From contig NZ_KN525716.1 of the NCBI RefSeq assembly GCF_000789235.1, forward strand, positions 2,710,100 to 2,774,099: a DNA stretch of 64,000 nt. The letters run 5' to 3'. Positions 17,546 to 27,199 of this stretch are shown in pieces. Source of the DNA: Wocania ichthyoenteri Th78. Lineage in GTDB: Bacteria; Bacteroidota; Bacteroidia; Flavobacteriales; Flavobacteriaceae. The position numbers and the translations under genes were made by a program. How positions within the stretch are numbered: position 1 is the stretch's first letter; the number at the start of each line of letters is the position of its first letter. The notes below the pieces were generated by a model. It worked only from the letters and a program-made list of their open reading frames with translations, was not told the DNA's origin and made no database searches.

Positions 17546-17947
17546 GTGATAAAACAGTTTTTACATAAAAGCTTTTCAACATTGCTAGCATTTTTGGTGC
17601 TATTCTCAACAGTATCTTTTACTATTGAAAAGCATTTTTGTGGTGATGTTTTAGTTGATGTTTCTATGTTTACTGAAGCTGAAAAATGTGAAATGGAAGC
17701 TTTAGAAATCCAGCAAAAAAAGACCTGCTGTAAAGATGAGTTACAAGTTGTTCAAGGTCAAGATGAACTAAAATTCTCATCGTTTGACGATTTAGAATTT
17801 GAGCAACAACAATTTTTAGCATCATTTGCATATTCATATACCAATCTCTTTAAAACATTAGAAAAAGAGATTATTCCTCATAAAGATTATTCGCCACCAA
17901 ATCTGGTCACGGATATACAAGTACTTAATGATACTTTCTTAATTTGA
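17546..17947 (+). CDS. HYC_CC_PP family protein, copy 1
   Basis: 133 residues from the GTG at 17546 (IKQFLHKSFSTLLAF after the initiator); an alternative TTG at 17531 lies inside the promoter box and is less likely. A signal peptide/anchor (about 5-28) is followed by the family signature: HFCGDVLVD (HYC-like), TCCKDE (the CC pair) and a C-terminal SPPNL (PP). Proteins of this type sit beside metal transport genes in Bacteroidota; the biochemical role is unknown. It leads a metal locus with an HMA-MauE fusion, a TonB receptor and a secreted HMA protein. Copy 2 is at 52833. Confidence 0.8.
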   Translation: MIKQFLHKSFSTLLAFLVLFSTVSFTIEKHFCGDVLVDVSMFTEAEKCEMEALEIQQKKTCCKDELQVVQGQDELKFSSFDDLEFEQQQFLASFAYSYTNLFKTLEKEIIPHKDYSPPNLVTDIQVLNDTFLI

Positions 17948-17963
17948 TTTTTTAAATGATTAT

Positions 17964-17985
17964 CATTTCCGCTTTAGCGAAAATT
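17964..17985. repeat. REP-like hairpin of the TTCCGC/GCGAAA type
   Basis: ATTTCCGC, a TTTA loop and GCGAAAAT form a small hairpin between the HYC_CC_PP and HMA-MauE genes. It resembles the copy at 26361-26387. It may modulate readthrough between the two genes. Confidence 0.45.
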
Positions 17986-18017
17986 TAAAATTATTTATTT
18001 AAATCAAATACAAAATC

Positions 18018-18740
18018 ATGATACATACATATTCAGTTACAGGAATGACCTGTAATGGTTGCAAGGCTTCGGTTGAAGATAAACTGAATGCATTAAAGCA
18101 TGTTGTTAAAGCTTCAGTAAATATTGAAAAAAGTGAAGCGACTATCGAAATGTCCCAGCATATTTCAACAGCATCTTTACAGGAGACTCTATCTAATAAA
18201 TATACAATTTCAGAAAAAAAAGAAAGAAATGTTTTTGAATCTTCAGCAGTACAAGAAGAACAAAAAAACGATTTACAACAACTTTTTCCGTTGTTTTTAA
18301 TCTTTGCTTTTATAATAGGCGCATCGACCTTATTGAATTATAAACCTTGGAACACCAATGGATTTATGCTCGATTTTATGGGTTTATTCTACATTGTTTT
18401 TAGCTTCTTTAAGCTTTTAGACTTAAAAGGATTCCCTGAATCTTTTAAAATGTACGATCCAGTGGCAAAGTTAATTTCTGTTTATGGATGGTTTTATCCA
18501 TTTATAGAATTAGCATTAGGGTTACTTTTTTTAATGCGCATTCAAATTCCAATAGCATTAATTATCACTTTAGTCATTTTAGGAATTACTACTATTGGCG
18601 TTACCAAAACGCTTTTAGATAAAAAAGCGATTCAGTGTGCATGCCTCGGAACCGCTTTAAAATTACCAATGACCAAAGCTACATTTATAGAAAACAGCAT
18701 CATGATTATTATGGCTGTTATCATGTTATTAAAAACCTAA
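18018..18740 (+). CDS. HMA domain fused to MauE/DoxX-like membrane domain
   Basis: 240 residues. An N-terminal heavy-metal-associated domain (about 1-68) carries GMTCNGCKASVE with the metal-binding CxxC. A linker is followed by a membrane domain with about five helices (91-239) resembling MauE/DoxX-like proteins, including the CACLGTALKLPMT stretch near residue 213. HMA domains bind Cu(I) and related soft metals; the membrane part may move metal or electrons, which is inference. It ends 7 bases before the TonB receptor, so both belong to one operon. Confidence 0.8.
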   Translation: MIHTYSVTGMTCNGCKASVEDKLNALKHVVKASVNIEKSEATIEMSQHISTASLQETLSNKYTISEKKERNVFESSAVQEEQKNDLQQLFPLFLIFAFIIGASTLLNYKPWNTNGFMLDFMGLFYIVFSFFKLLDLKGFPESFKMYDPVAKLISVYGWFYPFIELALGLLFLMRIQIPIALIITLVILGITTIGVTKTLLDKKAIQCACLGTALKLPMTKATFIENSIMIIMAVIMLLKT

Positions 18741-18747
18741 ATTAAAA

Positions 18748-20985
18748 ATGAAAAATTTAATATATATAATATTAATGCTTCCCCTAATAAGTGTTTCGCA
18801 AGACAAAATAAGCGGAATGATTATGGAAGCAAACGATAAAAATGAGCATATAGGATTAGCTGGCGCTAATGTATATTGGTTCGATACTTCGGTTGGAGTA
18901 GTCACAGACATTGATGGAAAATTCACCATTCCATATAAAAAGGAATATACTAAACTGGTGATAAGTTATGTTGGTTTTAAAACCGATACGATAACTATAA
19001 ATGAGCCAAAAATGGTACATCATTGGTTACGGTCAACAGATAATTTGGATGCTATAACGATAACTTCGAGAAAGCAAGCAACAGCAAAATCGTATTTGCA
19101 AGCTACTAATACGTTTATTGTTAGTAGTGACGAATTACTTAAAGCAGCGTGTTGTAACTTGTCAGAAAGTTTTGAAACTAACCCATCTATCGATGTTAAT
19201 TTTGCCGATGCCGTTACTGGTACGCGACAAATAAAGATGTTGGGATTAACGAGTCCGTATATTTTAATTGCTACTGAAAATATTCCATCCATTCGTGGTG
19301 CATCTCAAGCTTTTGGGATGAGTTTTATACCAGGGACTTGGGTAGAAAGCATTCAAATTACCAAAGGTGCAGGAAGTGTGGTTAATGGTTTTGAAAGTAT
19401 TGCAGGGCAAATAAATGCAGAATTGGTTAAGCCAACTAAAGACGATAAGTTGTTTGTAAATGCTTATGCCAATGCAAATGGACGATTAGAATTAAACACA
19501 CATTTAAACACGGCAGTAAACGATAAATGGAGTACAGGCTTGTATTTACATGGTAATCTTAGAGAAGCAAAACACGATAAGAATAACGATACGTTTTTAG
19601 ATATGCCTTTGCAAGAGCAGGTTAATTTGATGAATCGTTGGCAATATACAGATGGTGAAAATGGCTTTGTAACTTTTGTGAACTTAAAGTTTTTAAATGA
19701 TGAAAAGCAAACAGGTCAAGTAAATTTTAACCCTAAAACCGATAAAGGAACAACTAATGCCTGGGGAAGTGAAATTGATACGCAACGTTACGAAGTATCA
19801 GCTAAATTAGGATATGTAAATCCCGAAATTCCTTGGCAAAGTATTGGTGTGCAAACGGCTTTTAGTAGCCATAAACAAGAATCGTATTTTGGTTTAAATC
19901 AATACGACATTACTCATAATAGTCTATATGCCAATGCCATTTATAATTCTATTATTAGTGATTCTAGGCACAAAATTAAAACAGGAATTAGTTATACTTA
20001 CGATCATTATGATGAGTTTGTAAATACAGATGATTACGAAAGAACCGAACGTTCAGTTGGTGCTTTTTTCGAGTATAATTTTGATAACCTCGATAAGCTA
20101 AATTTAACTGCTGGAGTTAGAATAGATAATCATAATTTAATGGGAACTTTTGTTACGCCTCGTGTTCATGCACGATACACGCCTTGGGAAAAATCGGCGT
20201 TACGGGCATCATTCGGAAGAGGAAAACGAAGTGCTAATATTTTTGCCGAAAACCAAAGTATATTCTCAACATCAAGAGCTATTAATATATTAAGCACCAA
20301 TGGAAATATTTATGGATTAGATCCAGAAATAGCATGGAATTACGGCGTATCTTTTTTACAAGGATTTAATCTTTTTGGAAGAAAAGCAGATCTTACTTTA
20401 GATTATTACAGAACCGATTTTAAAAATCAAGTGGTAGTAGATTTTGAAAACCCACAAGAAGTAAGTTTCTATAATTTAGAAGGCGATAGTTATGCAAATA
20501 GTTTTCAAATTGAATTAAATTATAATGTATTCGAGCATTTCGATTTACGAATGGCTTATAAATATTACGATGTTAAAACCGATTATAATTCAGGGAAACT
20601 AGAAAAACCATTAGTGCCAACAAATCGTTTATTTGCCAATGCATCTTATGAAACGCATCAGCAAGAAAATGGAGCGCAATGGAAGTTTGATGCTACATTT
20701 AATTGGTTGGGCGAACAACGCTATTCATCAACAGATGGTAATCCTACTCAATATCAATTGCCAGAAAACACACCAACACTTGGTACTTTAAATGCGCAGA
20801 TAACCAAAGTGTTTTCTCCAAAATTTGAAGTATATTTAGGAGGTGAAAACATAACAAATGTAAAACAAGATAATCCCATTTTAGGAGCAAATGATCCTTT
20901 TGGTTCAAATTTTGATACTACCTTTGTATATGGCCCAATTTTTGGAGCTAGTTATTATGCTGGATTACGATTTAAAATAAAATAA
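18748..20985 (+). CDS. TonB-dependent outer-membrane receptor, probable metal/metallophore receptor
   Basis: 745 residues. Signal peptide (to about residue 17), then a carboxypeptidase-regulatory-like beta domain (about 19-95), a plug domain (about 115-225) and a 22-strand-type barrel ending in the aromatic FGASYYAGLRFKIK. It imports a ligand across the outer membrane using TonB/ExbBD energy. Position between two HMA proteins and behind a HYC_CC_PP gene suggests copper or a copper chelate; this is inference. A Cys-Cys pair (AACCNLSESFE, about residue 133) at the start of the plug is unusual and could bind metal. Confidence 0.9.
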   Translation: MKNLIYIILMLPLISVSQDKISGMIMEANDKNEHIGLAGANVYWFDTSVGVVTDIDGKFTIPYKKEYTKLVISYVGFKTDTITINEPKMVHHWLRSTDNLDAITITSRKQATAKSYLQATNTFIVSSDELLKAACCNLSESFETNPSIDVNFADAVTGTRQIKMLGLTSPYILIATENIPSIRGASQAFGMSFIPGTWVESIQITKGAGSVVNGFESIAGQINAELVKPTKDDKLFVNAYANANGRLELNTHLNTAVNDKWSTGLYLHGNLREAKHDKNNDTFLDMPLQEQVNLMNRWQYTDGENGFVTFVNLKFLNDEKQTGQVNFNPKTDKGTTNAWGSEIDTQRYEVSAKLGYVNPEIPWQSIGVQTAFSSHKQESYFGLNQYDITHNSLYANAIYNSIISDSRHKIKTGISYTYDHYDEFVNTDDYERTERSVGAFFEYNFDNLDKLNLTAGVRIDNHNLMGTFVTPRVHARYTPWEKSALRASFGRGKRSANIFAENQSIFSTSRAINILSTNGNIYGLDPEIAWNYGVSFLQGFNLFGRKADLTLDYYRTDFKNQVVVDFENPQEVSFYNLEGDSYANSFQIELNYNVFEHFDLRMAYKYYDVKTDYNSGKLEKPLVPTNRLFANASYETHQQENGAQWKFDATFNWLGEQRYSSTDGNPTQYQLPENTPTLGTLNAQITKVFSPKFEVYLGGENITNVKQDNPILGANDPFGSNFDTTFVYGPIFGASYYAGLRFKIK

Positions 20986-20990
20986 ATGCG

Positions 20991-21016
20991 TCATGCTGAG
21001 CGCAGTCGAAGTATGA
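20991..21016. repeat. short dispersed repeat with TTCGACTGCGCTCA core
   Basis: The reverse complement of the 14-bp core lies at 20997-21010, and TCATGCT/AGTATGA flanks can pair. The core recurs exactly at 28721-28734 and 44214-44227. Lies between the TonB receptor and the secreted HMA protein. Confidence 0.65.
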
Positions 21017-21100
21017 TAATCTTTTGAATTGTAACTTAAATTAAACAGATTACCACAACTTTTTAAAAGTTTTGCAATGACAAAAACAAAAACAAGAACA

Positions 21101-21466
21101 ATGAAAAAAATAATGATTTTAGCATTAATGCTAATAGGAACAACAACTTTCGCACAAAACAAAAACCAAAAAGCATCCATGGAAGTCGATGGTGTTTGTA
21201 TGATGTGTAAAAACCGTATAGAAAAAGCCTGCTTAACATCAAAAGGTGTAAAGTCGGCTATTTGGGATGTTAAAACTCACGAATTAAAACTGATTTATGA
21301 TGCACGTAAAACGGATTTAAAAGCCATACAAAAAACAATAGCAGACGTTGGTCACGATACCAAAGAATTGAAAGCCACAGATGAGGCTTATGCTTCAGTA
21401 CATCCGTGTTGTAAATATCGTGATGATGATGTGAAAGCAGACCATAAGGATGAAGGTGGTAATTAG
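21101..21466 (+). CDS. secreted heavy-metal-associated (HMA) domain protein
   Basis: 121 residues from the ATG at 21101 (MKKIMILALMLIG); an upstream in-frame ATG at 21077 would prepend a charged tail and fits a signal peptide less well. Signal peptide ends near TTFAQ. The single HMA fold has the CMMC metal site (GVCMMCKNRIEKAC), followed by a His/Cys tail (HPCCKYRDDD). It probably binds Cu(I) in the periplasm or at the surface. It follows the TonB receptor by about 115 bases with a repeat between, and is closed by a clear terminator. Confidence 0.85.
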   Translation: MKKIMILALMLIGTTTFAQNKNQKASMEVDGVCMMCKNRIEKACLTSKGVKSAIWDVKTHELKLIYDARKTDLKAIQKTIADVGHDTKELKATDEAYASVHPCCKYRDDDVKADHKDEGGN

Positions 21467-21489
21467 AAAAAATTCTCTTTAAATAATAT

Positions 21490-21523
21490 AAAGTCCAAAG
21501 TTAATTGCTTTGGACTTTTTGTT
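21490..21523 (+). terminator. intrinsic terminator after the first metal locus
   Basis: AAGTCCAAAG at 21491-21500 pairs exactly with CTTTGGACTT at 21508-21517, followed by a T run. Confidence 0.85.
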
Positions 21524-21626
21524 TTGGATACTTGACTTTGCGAGAAAAAAAATATAGATTCGTTTAATATTATAAAACATTGAAACGATTTCATATCAAG
21601 TCGTTGAGCTCAATTTAAGAAAAACT

Positions 21627-22703
21627 GTGAAAGAGAGAATAATTGGAATTGACATTGCAAGAGCTTTGGCAGTTATCGGAATGATAATCGTTAATTTTAA
21701 AGTCGCACTTGGTGAAAATGGCTTGGAATGGGTTAAGTTGTTCGCAAGTATTTTTGATGGAAAAGCAGCAGCAACGTTTGTGGTTTTAGCAGGAGTTGGA
21801 CTTGCTTTAATGACCAATTCCGCATTACAGAATAATGACAGCCAAAAATTAAAAAGTGTTCGAAAACGAATTTTAAAGAGAGCTTTATTTCTTTTCATTG
21901 TTGGACTTTCATATATAGTGATTTGGCCAGCAGACATTTTACATTTTTACGGTATTTATATGCTTGTTATTCTACTTTTACTATCATGTAATGAAAAAAT
22001 AATTTTAATTTCAGGAATTACATTAACACTTCTTTATCCATTACTCATCAGCTTTTGGGATTATGAAACTGGTTGGAATTTCAAAACGTTAGCATATCTC
22101 GATTTTTGGACGTTAAATGGATTTTTTAGAAATCTGTTTTTTAACGGTTTTCATCCGGTAATTCCTTGGACTTCTTTTATGCTTGTCGGTTTTTGGTTTG
22201 GTAAACAAGATTTGAAAAACGAACAATTTATCAAAAAAGCCTTTTGGATTAGTTTAATAGTCTTTATTGTAATCCAAATTTTATCAAATTTGGTCATTTC
22301 ATTTTTATCAGAAGGAAGCCAGCAAACTACAAGTGAATTGACGGAAATAATCGGGACAAACCCAATGCCACCTTTGCCAATTTATATGTTTAACGGAATA
22401 GCAATTTCCATATCAATAATATCAGCTTGTATCGTAATCGGAAAAAAGTTTCCTACGAGCATAATAACACTAGCATTAAATAAAACAGGGCAATTAGCGC
22501 TAACCTTTTATGTTGCACACGTTATTATTGGTATGGGAATTATTGAGGCAGTAAATCCAGGTAAAATGGGGAATTATCCAATAGAATTTTCAGTAGCTTA
22601 CGCTTTAGGGTTTAGTCTGATATGCATACTATTTGCCGTTTACTGGTTGAAAAATAGAGTTTCTGGGCCAATAGAATGGATAATGAAAAAAATAATTGGA
22701 TAG
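21627..22703 (+). CDS. DUF418/acyltransferase-like integral membrane protein
   Basis: 358 residues and about ten membrane segments. The start is GTG at 21627, giving KERIIGIDIARALAVIGMI; the IDIARALA opening is typical of DUF418/DUF1624 and heparan-alpha-glucosaminide N-acetyltransferase-like proteins, whose biochemical role is unclear. The C-terminal half contains GQLALTFYVAHVIIGMG, another family feature. It follows the metal locus terminator, so it is an independent unit. The precise substrate is unknown. Confidence 0.75.
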   Translation: MKERIIGIDIARALAVIGMIIVNFKVALGENGLEWVKLFASIFDGKAAATFVVLAGVGLALMTNSALQNNDSQKLKSVRKRILKRALFLFIVGLSYIVIWPADILHFYGIYMLVILLLLSCNEKIILISGITLTLLYPLLISFWDYETGWNFKTLAYLDFWTLNGFFRNLFFNGFHPVIPWTSFMLVGFWFGKQDLKNEQFIKKAFWISLIVFIVIQILSNLVISFLSEGSQQTTSELTEIIGTNPMPPLPIYMFNGIAISISIISACIVIGKKFPTSIITLALNKTGQLALTFYVAHVIIGMGIIEAVNPGKMGNYPIEFSVAYALGFSLICILFAVYWLKNRVSGPIEWIMKKIIG

Positions 22704-23097
22704 AAAAACTGGGTAAAACAATATTATGTACAATTTAGTAGTAAATTAAGTTTTCTGACTCGTATCAAAGTACATGTTTAACCGAAAACTTAGTACTCCA
22801 TAATTGCTTGCTTTTTATATTTACCGTTAAGAACGTTTTAAATAGTAATTTATACTTCATTCATAAACCACTGAATTTTAAACAAGTAATTGTTCTTCAT
22901 TCTAAAATTTAGTATCTTCACTCATTCAAATCGCTTACTCACTCAATATTACTTTTATATTAATGTGTCTCATGATAGATTTGATGAAAACAAAATATTT
23001 AGAATTATGAAATGAGCCATAAATATTAAGTTGATACTAACGAATATACTTATTGGCTAATTGCATTTGACCTAATTACAAAAATAAAAATAGACAG
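22704..23097. other. 394-bp intergenic region with one strong hairpin
   Basis: No coding frame with support was found. TAAGTTTTC at 22747-22755 is exactly inverted as GAAAACTTA at 22784-22792 around a 28-base loop. A TATCTTCA sequence near 22911 is a weak promoter-like box. The rest is A+T rich and unexplained. Confidence 0.5.
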
Positions 23098-23532
23098 ATG
23101 AAAACACAATTAAAATTCACGAAGAAAAAAGCCCTAAGCATTTTTGGTTATTTCACAATCTTAATGATTGCTACACTAATGTTTAATCCTATTTACGGAC
23201 AAACTAAAAAAACGACTTCAATCGAAGTTTCTCAAAACGAGAGAATAGTTAAAGGTATTGTCACAAATGATGAAGGTCCAGTAGAGAGCGCTAGCATCAC
23301 ATTAAAAGGCTCTAAAACAGGAACAGTTTCTAACAGTAAAGGCGAGTTTACATTTCCAAAACCATTAAAAACGGGAGATGTTTTACTTATTAATTATTTG
23401 GGTTACGAAACAGTAGAAGTAAAAATTAAAGAAGATACGACCTTTATTCAACAGATGTTAAGTGAAGATTTAATAGAGTTTGTTGGTGCTTTAAATACCA
23501 ATAAAATTTATAAATCTAAACGCTCTAATTGA
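23098..23532 (+). CDS. secreted carboxypeptidase-regulatory-like domain protein
   Basis: 144 residues. An N-terminal hydrophobic segment (about 15-35, ending NPIYGQ) is probably a signal peptide. Residues about 48-120 form a CarboxypepD_reg-like beta-sandwich (RIVKGIVTNDEGPVESASIT, GTVSNSKGEFTF, GDVLLINYLGYETVEV), the module usually found at the start of TonB receptors. Here it stands alone, so it may be a surface adhesion or scaffold protein; function unknown. The next gene begins 31 bases downstream. Confidence 0.75.
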   Translation: MKTQLKFTKKKALSIFGYFTILMIATLMFNPIYGQTKKTTSIEVSQNERIVKGIVTNDEGPVESASITLKGSKTGTVSNSKGEFTFPKPLKTGDVLLINYLGYETVEVKIKEDTTFIQQMLSEDLIEFVGALNTNKIYKSKRSN

Positions 23533-23563
23533 TAATTACGATTTCATAGCCAGCCTTGTTTAA

Positions 23564-24580
23564 ATGAATATAATGCGCTACTTATTTTTATTCATTTTTG
23601 TATTCCAATCTCATGCCCAAATATCTGATTTTAATACTATCGATTTTAAAAAAGCAGATAGAATGGCGTTGGAATACAAAAATGAAAGGCTTGATAATTT
23701 ACCCGAACTAGCTTATAAACTTACTTCGAGTTTAACTACAGATGTTGAACGTTTCAGAGCTGTTTTTACCTGGGTTTGTAGTAACATTGCTAATGACTAT
23801 GGCATGTATTCAAAAAACATGCGAAAACGACAACGCTTTAAAAACGATAGTGTTAGACTCGAAAACTGGAACACCCAATTTAGAAAAGCAACACTTAAAA
23901 AACTCCTAAAAAATAATAGAACCATTTGTACGGGTTATGCTTATCTTTTAAAAGAGCTTGCAAATTTAGCTAATATAGAATGTGAAATGGTGCATGGTTT
24001 TGCAAAAATGAGTACTATAAATATTGAAACGCTTGATACACCAAACCACTCTTGGAATGCGGTTAAATTAAACGATAAATGGTATCTCTGCGACCCAACT
24101 TGGGCAAGTGGTATTCCTAATCCTTCAACCTTGCAATTTGAATTTCAATATAACGACGGGTTCTTCTTAGCTAACCCAGAACTCTTTGTTGTTAACCATT
24201 TTCCTGTTGAAGAAAAATGGTTGCTTTTAGATGTTGGTAAAGATTCTTCATTTAAAGCATTTATTGAATCACCTATAATATATGGTCAAGCTTATGCAAA
24301 TCTGAACAATCATATTGAGCCAAAAAAAATGCATAATACGATTCAAAAAAATGAAGTAGTTACTTTTAAATATCAACTTATTAAATCTGTTAATACAGAA
24401 GACATAAGTCTTTTAATTGACAGTGGTAGTAATAGTAAAAAAGTACATCCAGGATTAATTTCAACTAAAAATCAATTTTTAACAGTTGAATATAAATTTG
24501 AACATAGAGGTTTTTATGATGTCCATTTTTTTATTGGAACAGATTTAATTTCTACTTACACATTTAAAGTAAAAAGCTAA
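23564..24580 (+). CDS. secreted transglutaminase-like cysteine protease fold protein
   Basis: 338 residues with a signal peptide (about 1-18); ATG at 23573 is an alternative start three codons in. The transglutaminase/protease core carries Cys (RTICTGYAYLLKEL, about residue 122), His (TPNHSWNAVKL, about 163) and Asp (WYLCDPTWASG, about 178), so the triad is intact. The C-terminal part is a beta-rich domain. Flavobacterial proteins of this type are secreted or periplasmic and of unknown substrate; peptide cleavage or cross-linking is possible. It probably shares a transcript with the preceding small domain protein. Confidence 0.8.
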   Translation: MNIMRYLFLFIFVFQSHAQISDFNTIDFKKADRMALEYKNERLDNLPELAYKLTSSLTTDVERFRAVFTWVCSNIANDYGMYSKNMRKRQRFKNDSVRLENWNTQFRKATLKKLLKNNRTICTGYAYLLKELANLANIECEMVHGFAKMSTINIETLDTPNHSWNAVKLNDKWYLCDPTWASGIPNPSTLQFEFQYNDGFFLANPELFVVNHFPVEEKWLLLDVGKDSSFKAFIESPIIYGQAYANLNNHIEPKKMHNTIQKNEVVTFKYQLIKSVNTEDISLLIDSGSNSKKVHPGLISTKNQFLTVEYKFEHRGFYDVHFFIGTDLISTYTFKVKS

Positions 24581-24593
24581 AACGTAATAAACT

Positions 24594-24636
24594 TCATAAA
24601 AAAATGCTTCTCCTGATAACTATCTAGAGAAGCATT
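24594..24636 (-). terminator. intrinsic terminator of groSL
   Basis: AATGCTTCTC at 24603-24612 and GAGAAGCATT at 24627-24636 pair exactly; on the reverse strand the stem is followed by a seven-T run. It also lies after the forward transglutaminase-like gene. Confidence 0.85.
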
Positions 24637-24663
24637 CTATAATTTATCTATGGCGATTCGCCA

Positions 24664-26310
<1,647 letters not shown>

Positions 26311-26313
26311 TTA

Positions 26314-26332
26314 TTCCCGAGAAAGGCGGGAA
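26314..26332. repeat. REP-like hairpin between groS and groL, first
   Basis: TTCCCG at 26314-26319 pairs with CGGGAA at 26327-26332. It lies inside the intercistronic region, so it could stabilise one part of the transcript. Confidence 0.6.
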
Positions 26333-26360
26333 ACTGTTTAATGAAAATTTAGTTTGGTTT

Positions 26361-26387
26361 GATGAGATTTCCACGAAGGCGGAAATG
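26361..26387. repeat. REP-like hairpin between groS and groL, second
   Basis: ATTTCC at 26367-26372 pairs with GGAAAT at 26381-26386. The left flank ATGAGAT is the reverse complement of the ATCTCAT flank of the copy at 30104-30126, supporting membership of one family. Confidence 0.6.
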
Positions 26388-26398
26388 AAAAATAGCAA

Positions 26399-26674
26399 TT
26401 ATACAATCGCTAGTATATCGCTTTCACGCATAATTAAATAATCTTTACCTTCAAGTTTAAGCTCTGTTCCTGCATATTTACCATACAAAACAGTATCGCC
26501 AACTTTTACGGTAATAGGTTCATCTTTAGTGCCTTTTCCAGCAGCAACAACTTTACCTTTTTGTGGTTTTTCTTTAGCGTTATCTGGAATAATAATTCCT
26601 GAAGCTGTCTTTGTTTCAGCAGCAGCAGGTTCTATAACAACTCTGTCTGCTAATGGTTTAATGTTTAAGCCCAT
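26399..26674 (-). CDS. groS: co-chaperonin GroES
   Basis: 91 residues, the typical GroES size. Recognisable features are the N-terminal [11 protein letters not shown], the mobile loop region ([18 protein letters not shown]), GTGKG-like KGTKDEP and [15 protein letters not shown]. The heptameric lid caps GroEL. It is first in the groSL operon. Upstream on the reverse strand are a 14-bp palindrome and a sigma-54-like promoter. Confidence 0.97.
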   Translation of the reverse strand: MGLNIKPLADRVVIEPAAAETKTASGIIIPDNAKEKPQKGKVVAAGKGTKDEPITVKVGDTVLYGKYAGTELKLEGKDYLIMRESDILAIV

Positions 26675-26712
26675 TTGTGATTTTATTTTTTTAAATTAAT
26701 TAAATTATGTTT

Positions 26713-26726
26713 AACGCTTAAGCGTT
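26713..26726. promoter_or_regulatory. perfect 14-bp palindrome upstream of groS
   Basis: AACGCTTAAGCGTT is a perfect palindrome 39 bases before the groS start codon, overlapping the predicted start of transcription from the sigma-54-like site. It could be an operator; the binding protein is unknown. Confidence 0.5.
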
Positions 26727-26728
26727 AT

Positions 26729-26744
26729 GCTAAAAATGTGCCAA
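26729..26744 (-). promoter_or_regulatory. sigma-54-like promoter of groSL
   Basis: The reverse strand reads TTGGCACATTTTTAGC, matching the -24/-12 pattern TGGCAC-N5-TTGC with one mismatch and exact spacing. It is 55 bases upstream of groS. A sigma-54 activator gene lies nearby at 28826-30094; whether it acts here is inference. Confidence 0.45.
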
Positions 26745-26773
26745 TACCTTTTAACTGACAAACTTGCAGGAAT

Positions 26774-26806
26774 AAAAAATGCCAACTGGTTGAGCTGGCA
26801 TTTTTT
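26774..26806 (-). terminator. intrinsic terminator of secG
   Basis: AAAAAATGCCA at 26774-26784 pairs exactly with TGGCATTTTTT at 26796-26806. With A and T runs on each side it can act on both strands; it lies just after the reverse-strand secG stop. Confidence 0.85.
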
Positions 26807-26827
26807 GTTTCTTTAATTATGATTTAT

Positions 26828-27190
26828 TTAGTTTCCTGTTGAATCAGCAGGAATAGCTGTGTCATTTGTTGTTGTAGGTAGTGGTGTTGCCGCTGGCAAA
26901 GGTTGAGTTGTTGTGGCATCAGGATCTAATGCTTTAGATTCTATGCTGTCTCCACCTCGGTTAATGGCTACATTAGATAATAATATTAAAACTAATAGTA
27001 ATGTTGCTAGAGTCCATGTGCTTTTGTCTAAAAAGTCAGTTGTCTTTTTCACACCGCCTAATTGTTGTGTTCCACCGCCACCAAAAGAAGACGATAATCC
27101 ACCACCTTTTGGATTTTGCACCATAATTACTACGATTAGTAAAAATGCTACGACTACGATTAATGCTAAAAATATTGTAAACGTACTCAT
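26828..27190 (-). CDS. secG: preprotein translocase subunit SecG
   Basis: 120 residues with two membrane segments (about 2-22 and 57-76) joined by the conserved loop MVQNPKGGGLSSSFGGGG, the SecG hallmark. The C-terminal tail (about 82-120) is low complexity, rich in Thr, Pro and Ala. SecG assists SecYE in protein export. It follows a TPR-like protein and LptE on the same strand; start and stop are close enough (9 bases) for co-transcription with the preceding gene. Confidence 0.93.
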   Translation of the reverse strand: MSTFTIFLALIVVVAFLLIVVIMVQNPKGGGLSSSFGGGGTQQLGGVKKTTDFLDKSTWTLATLLLVLILLSNVAINRGGDSIESKALDPDATTTQPLPAATPLPTTTNDTAIPADSTGN

Positions 27191-27199
27191 TATTATTCT

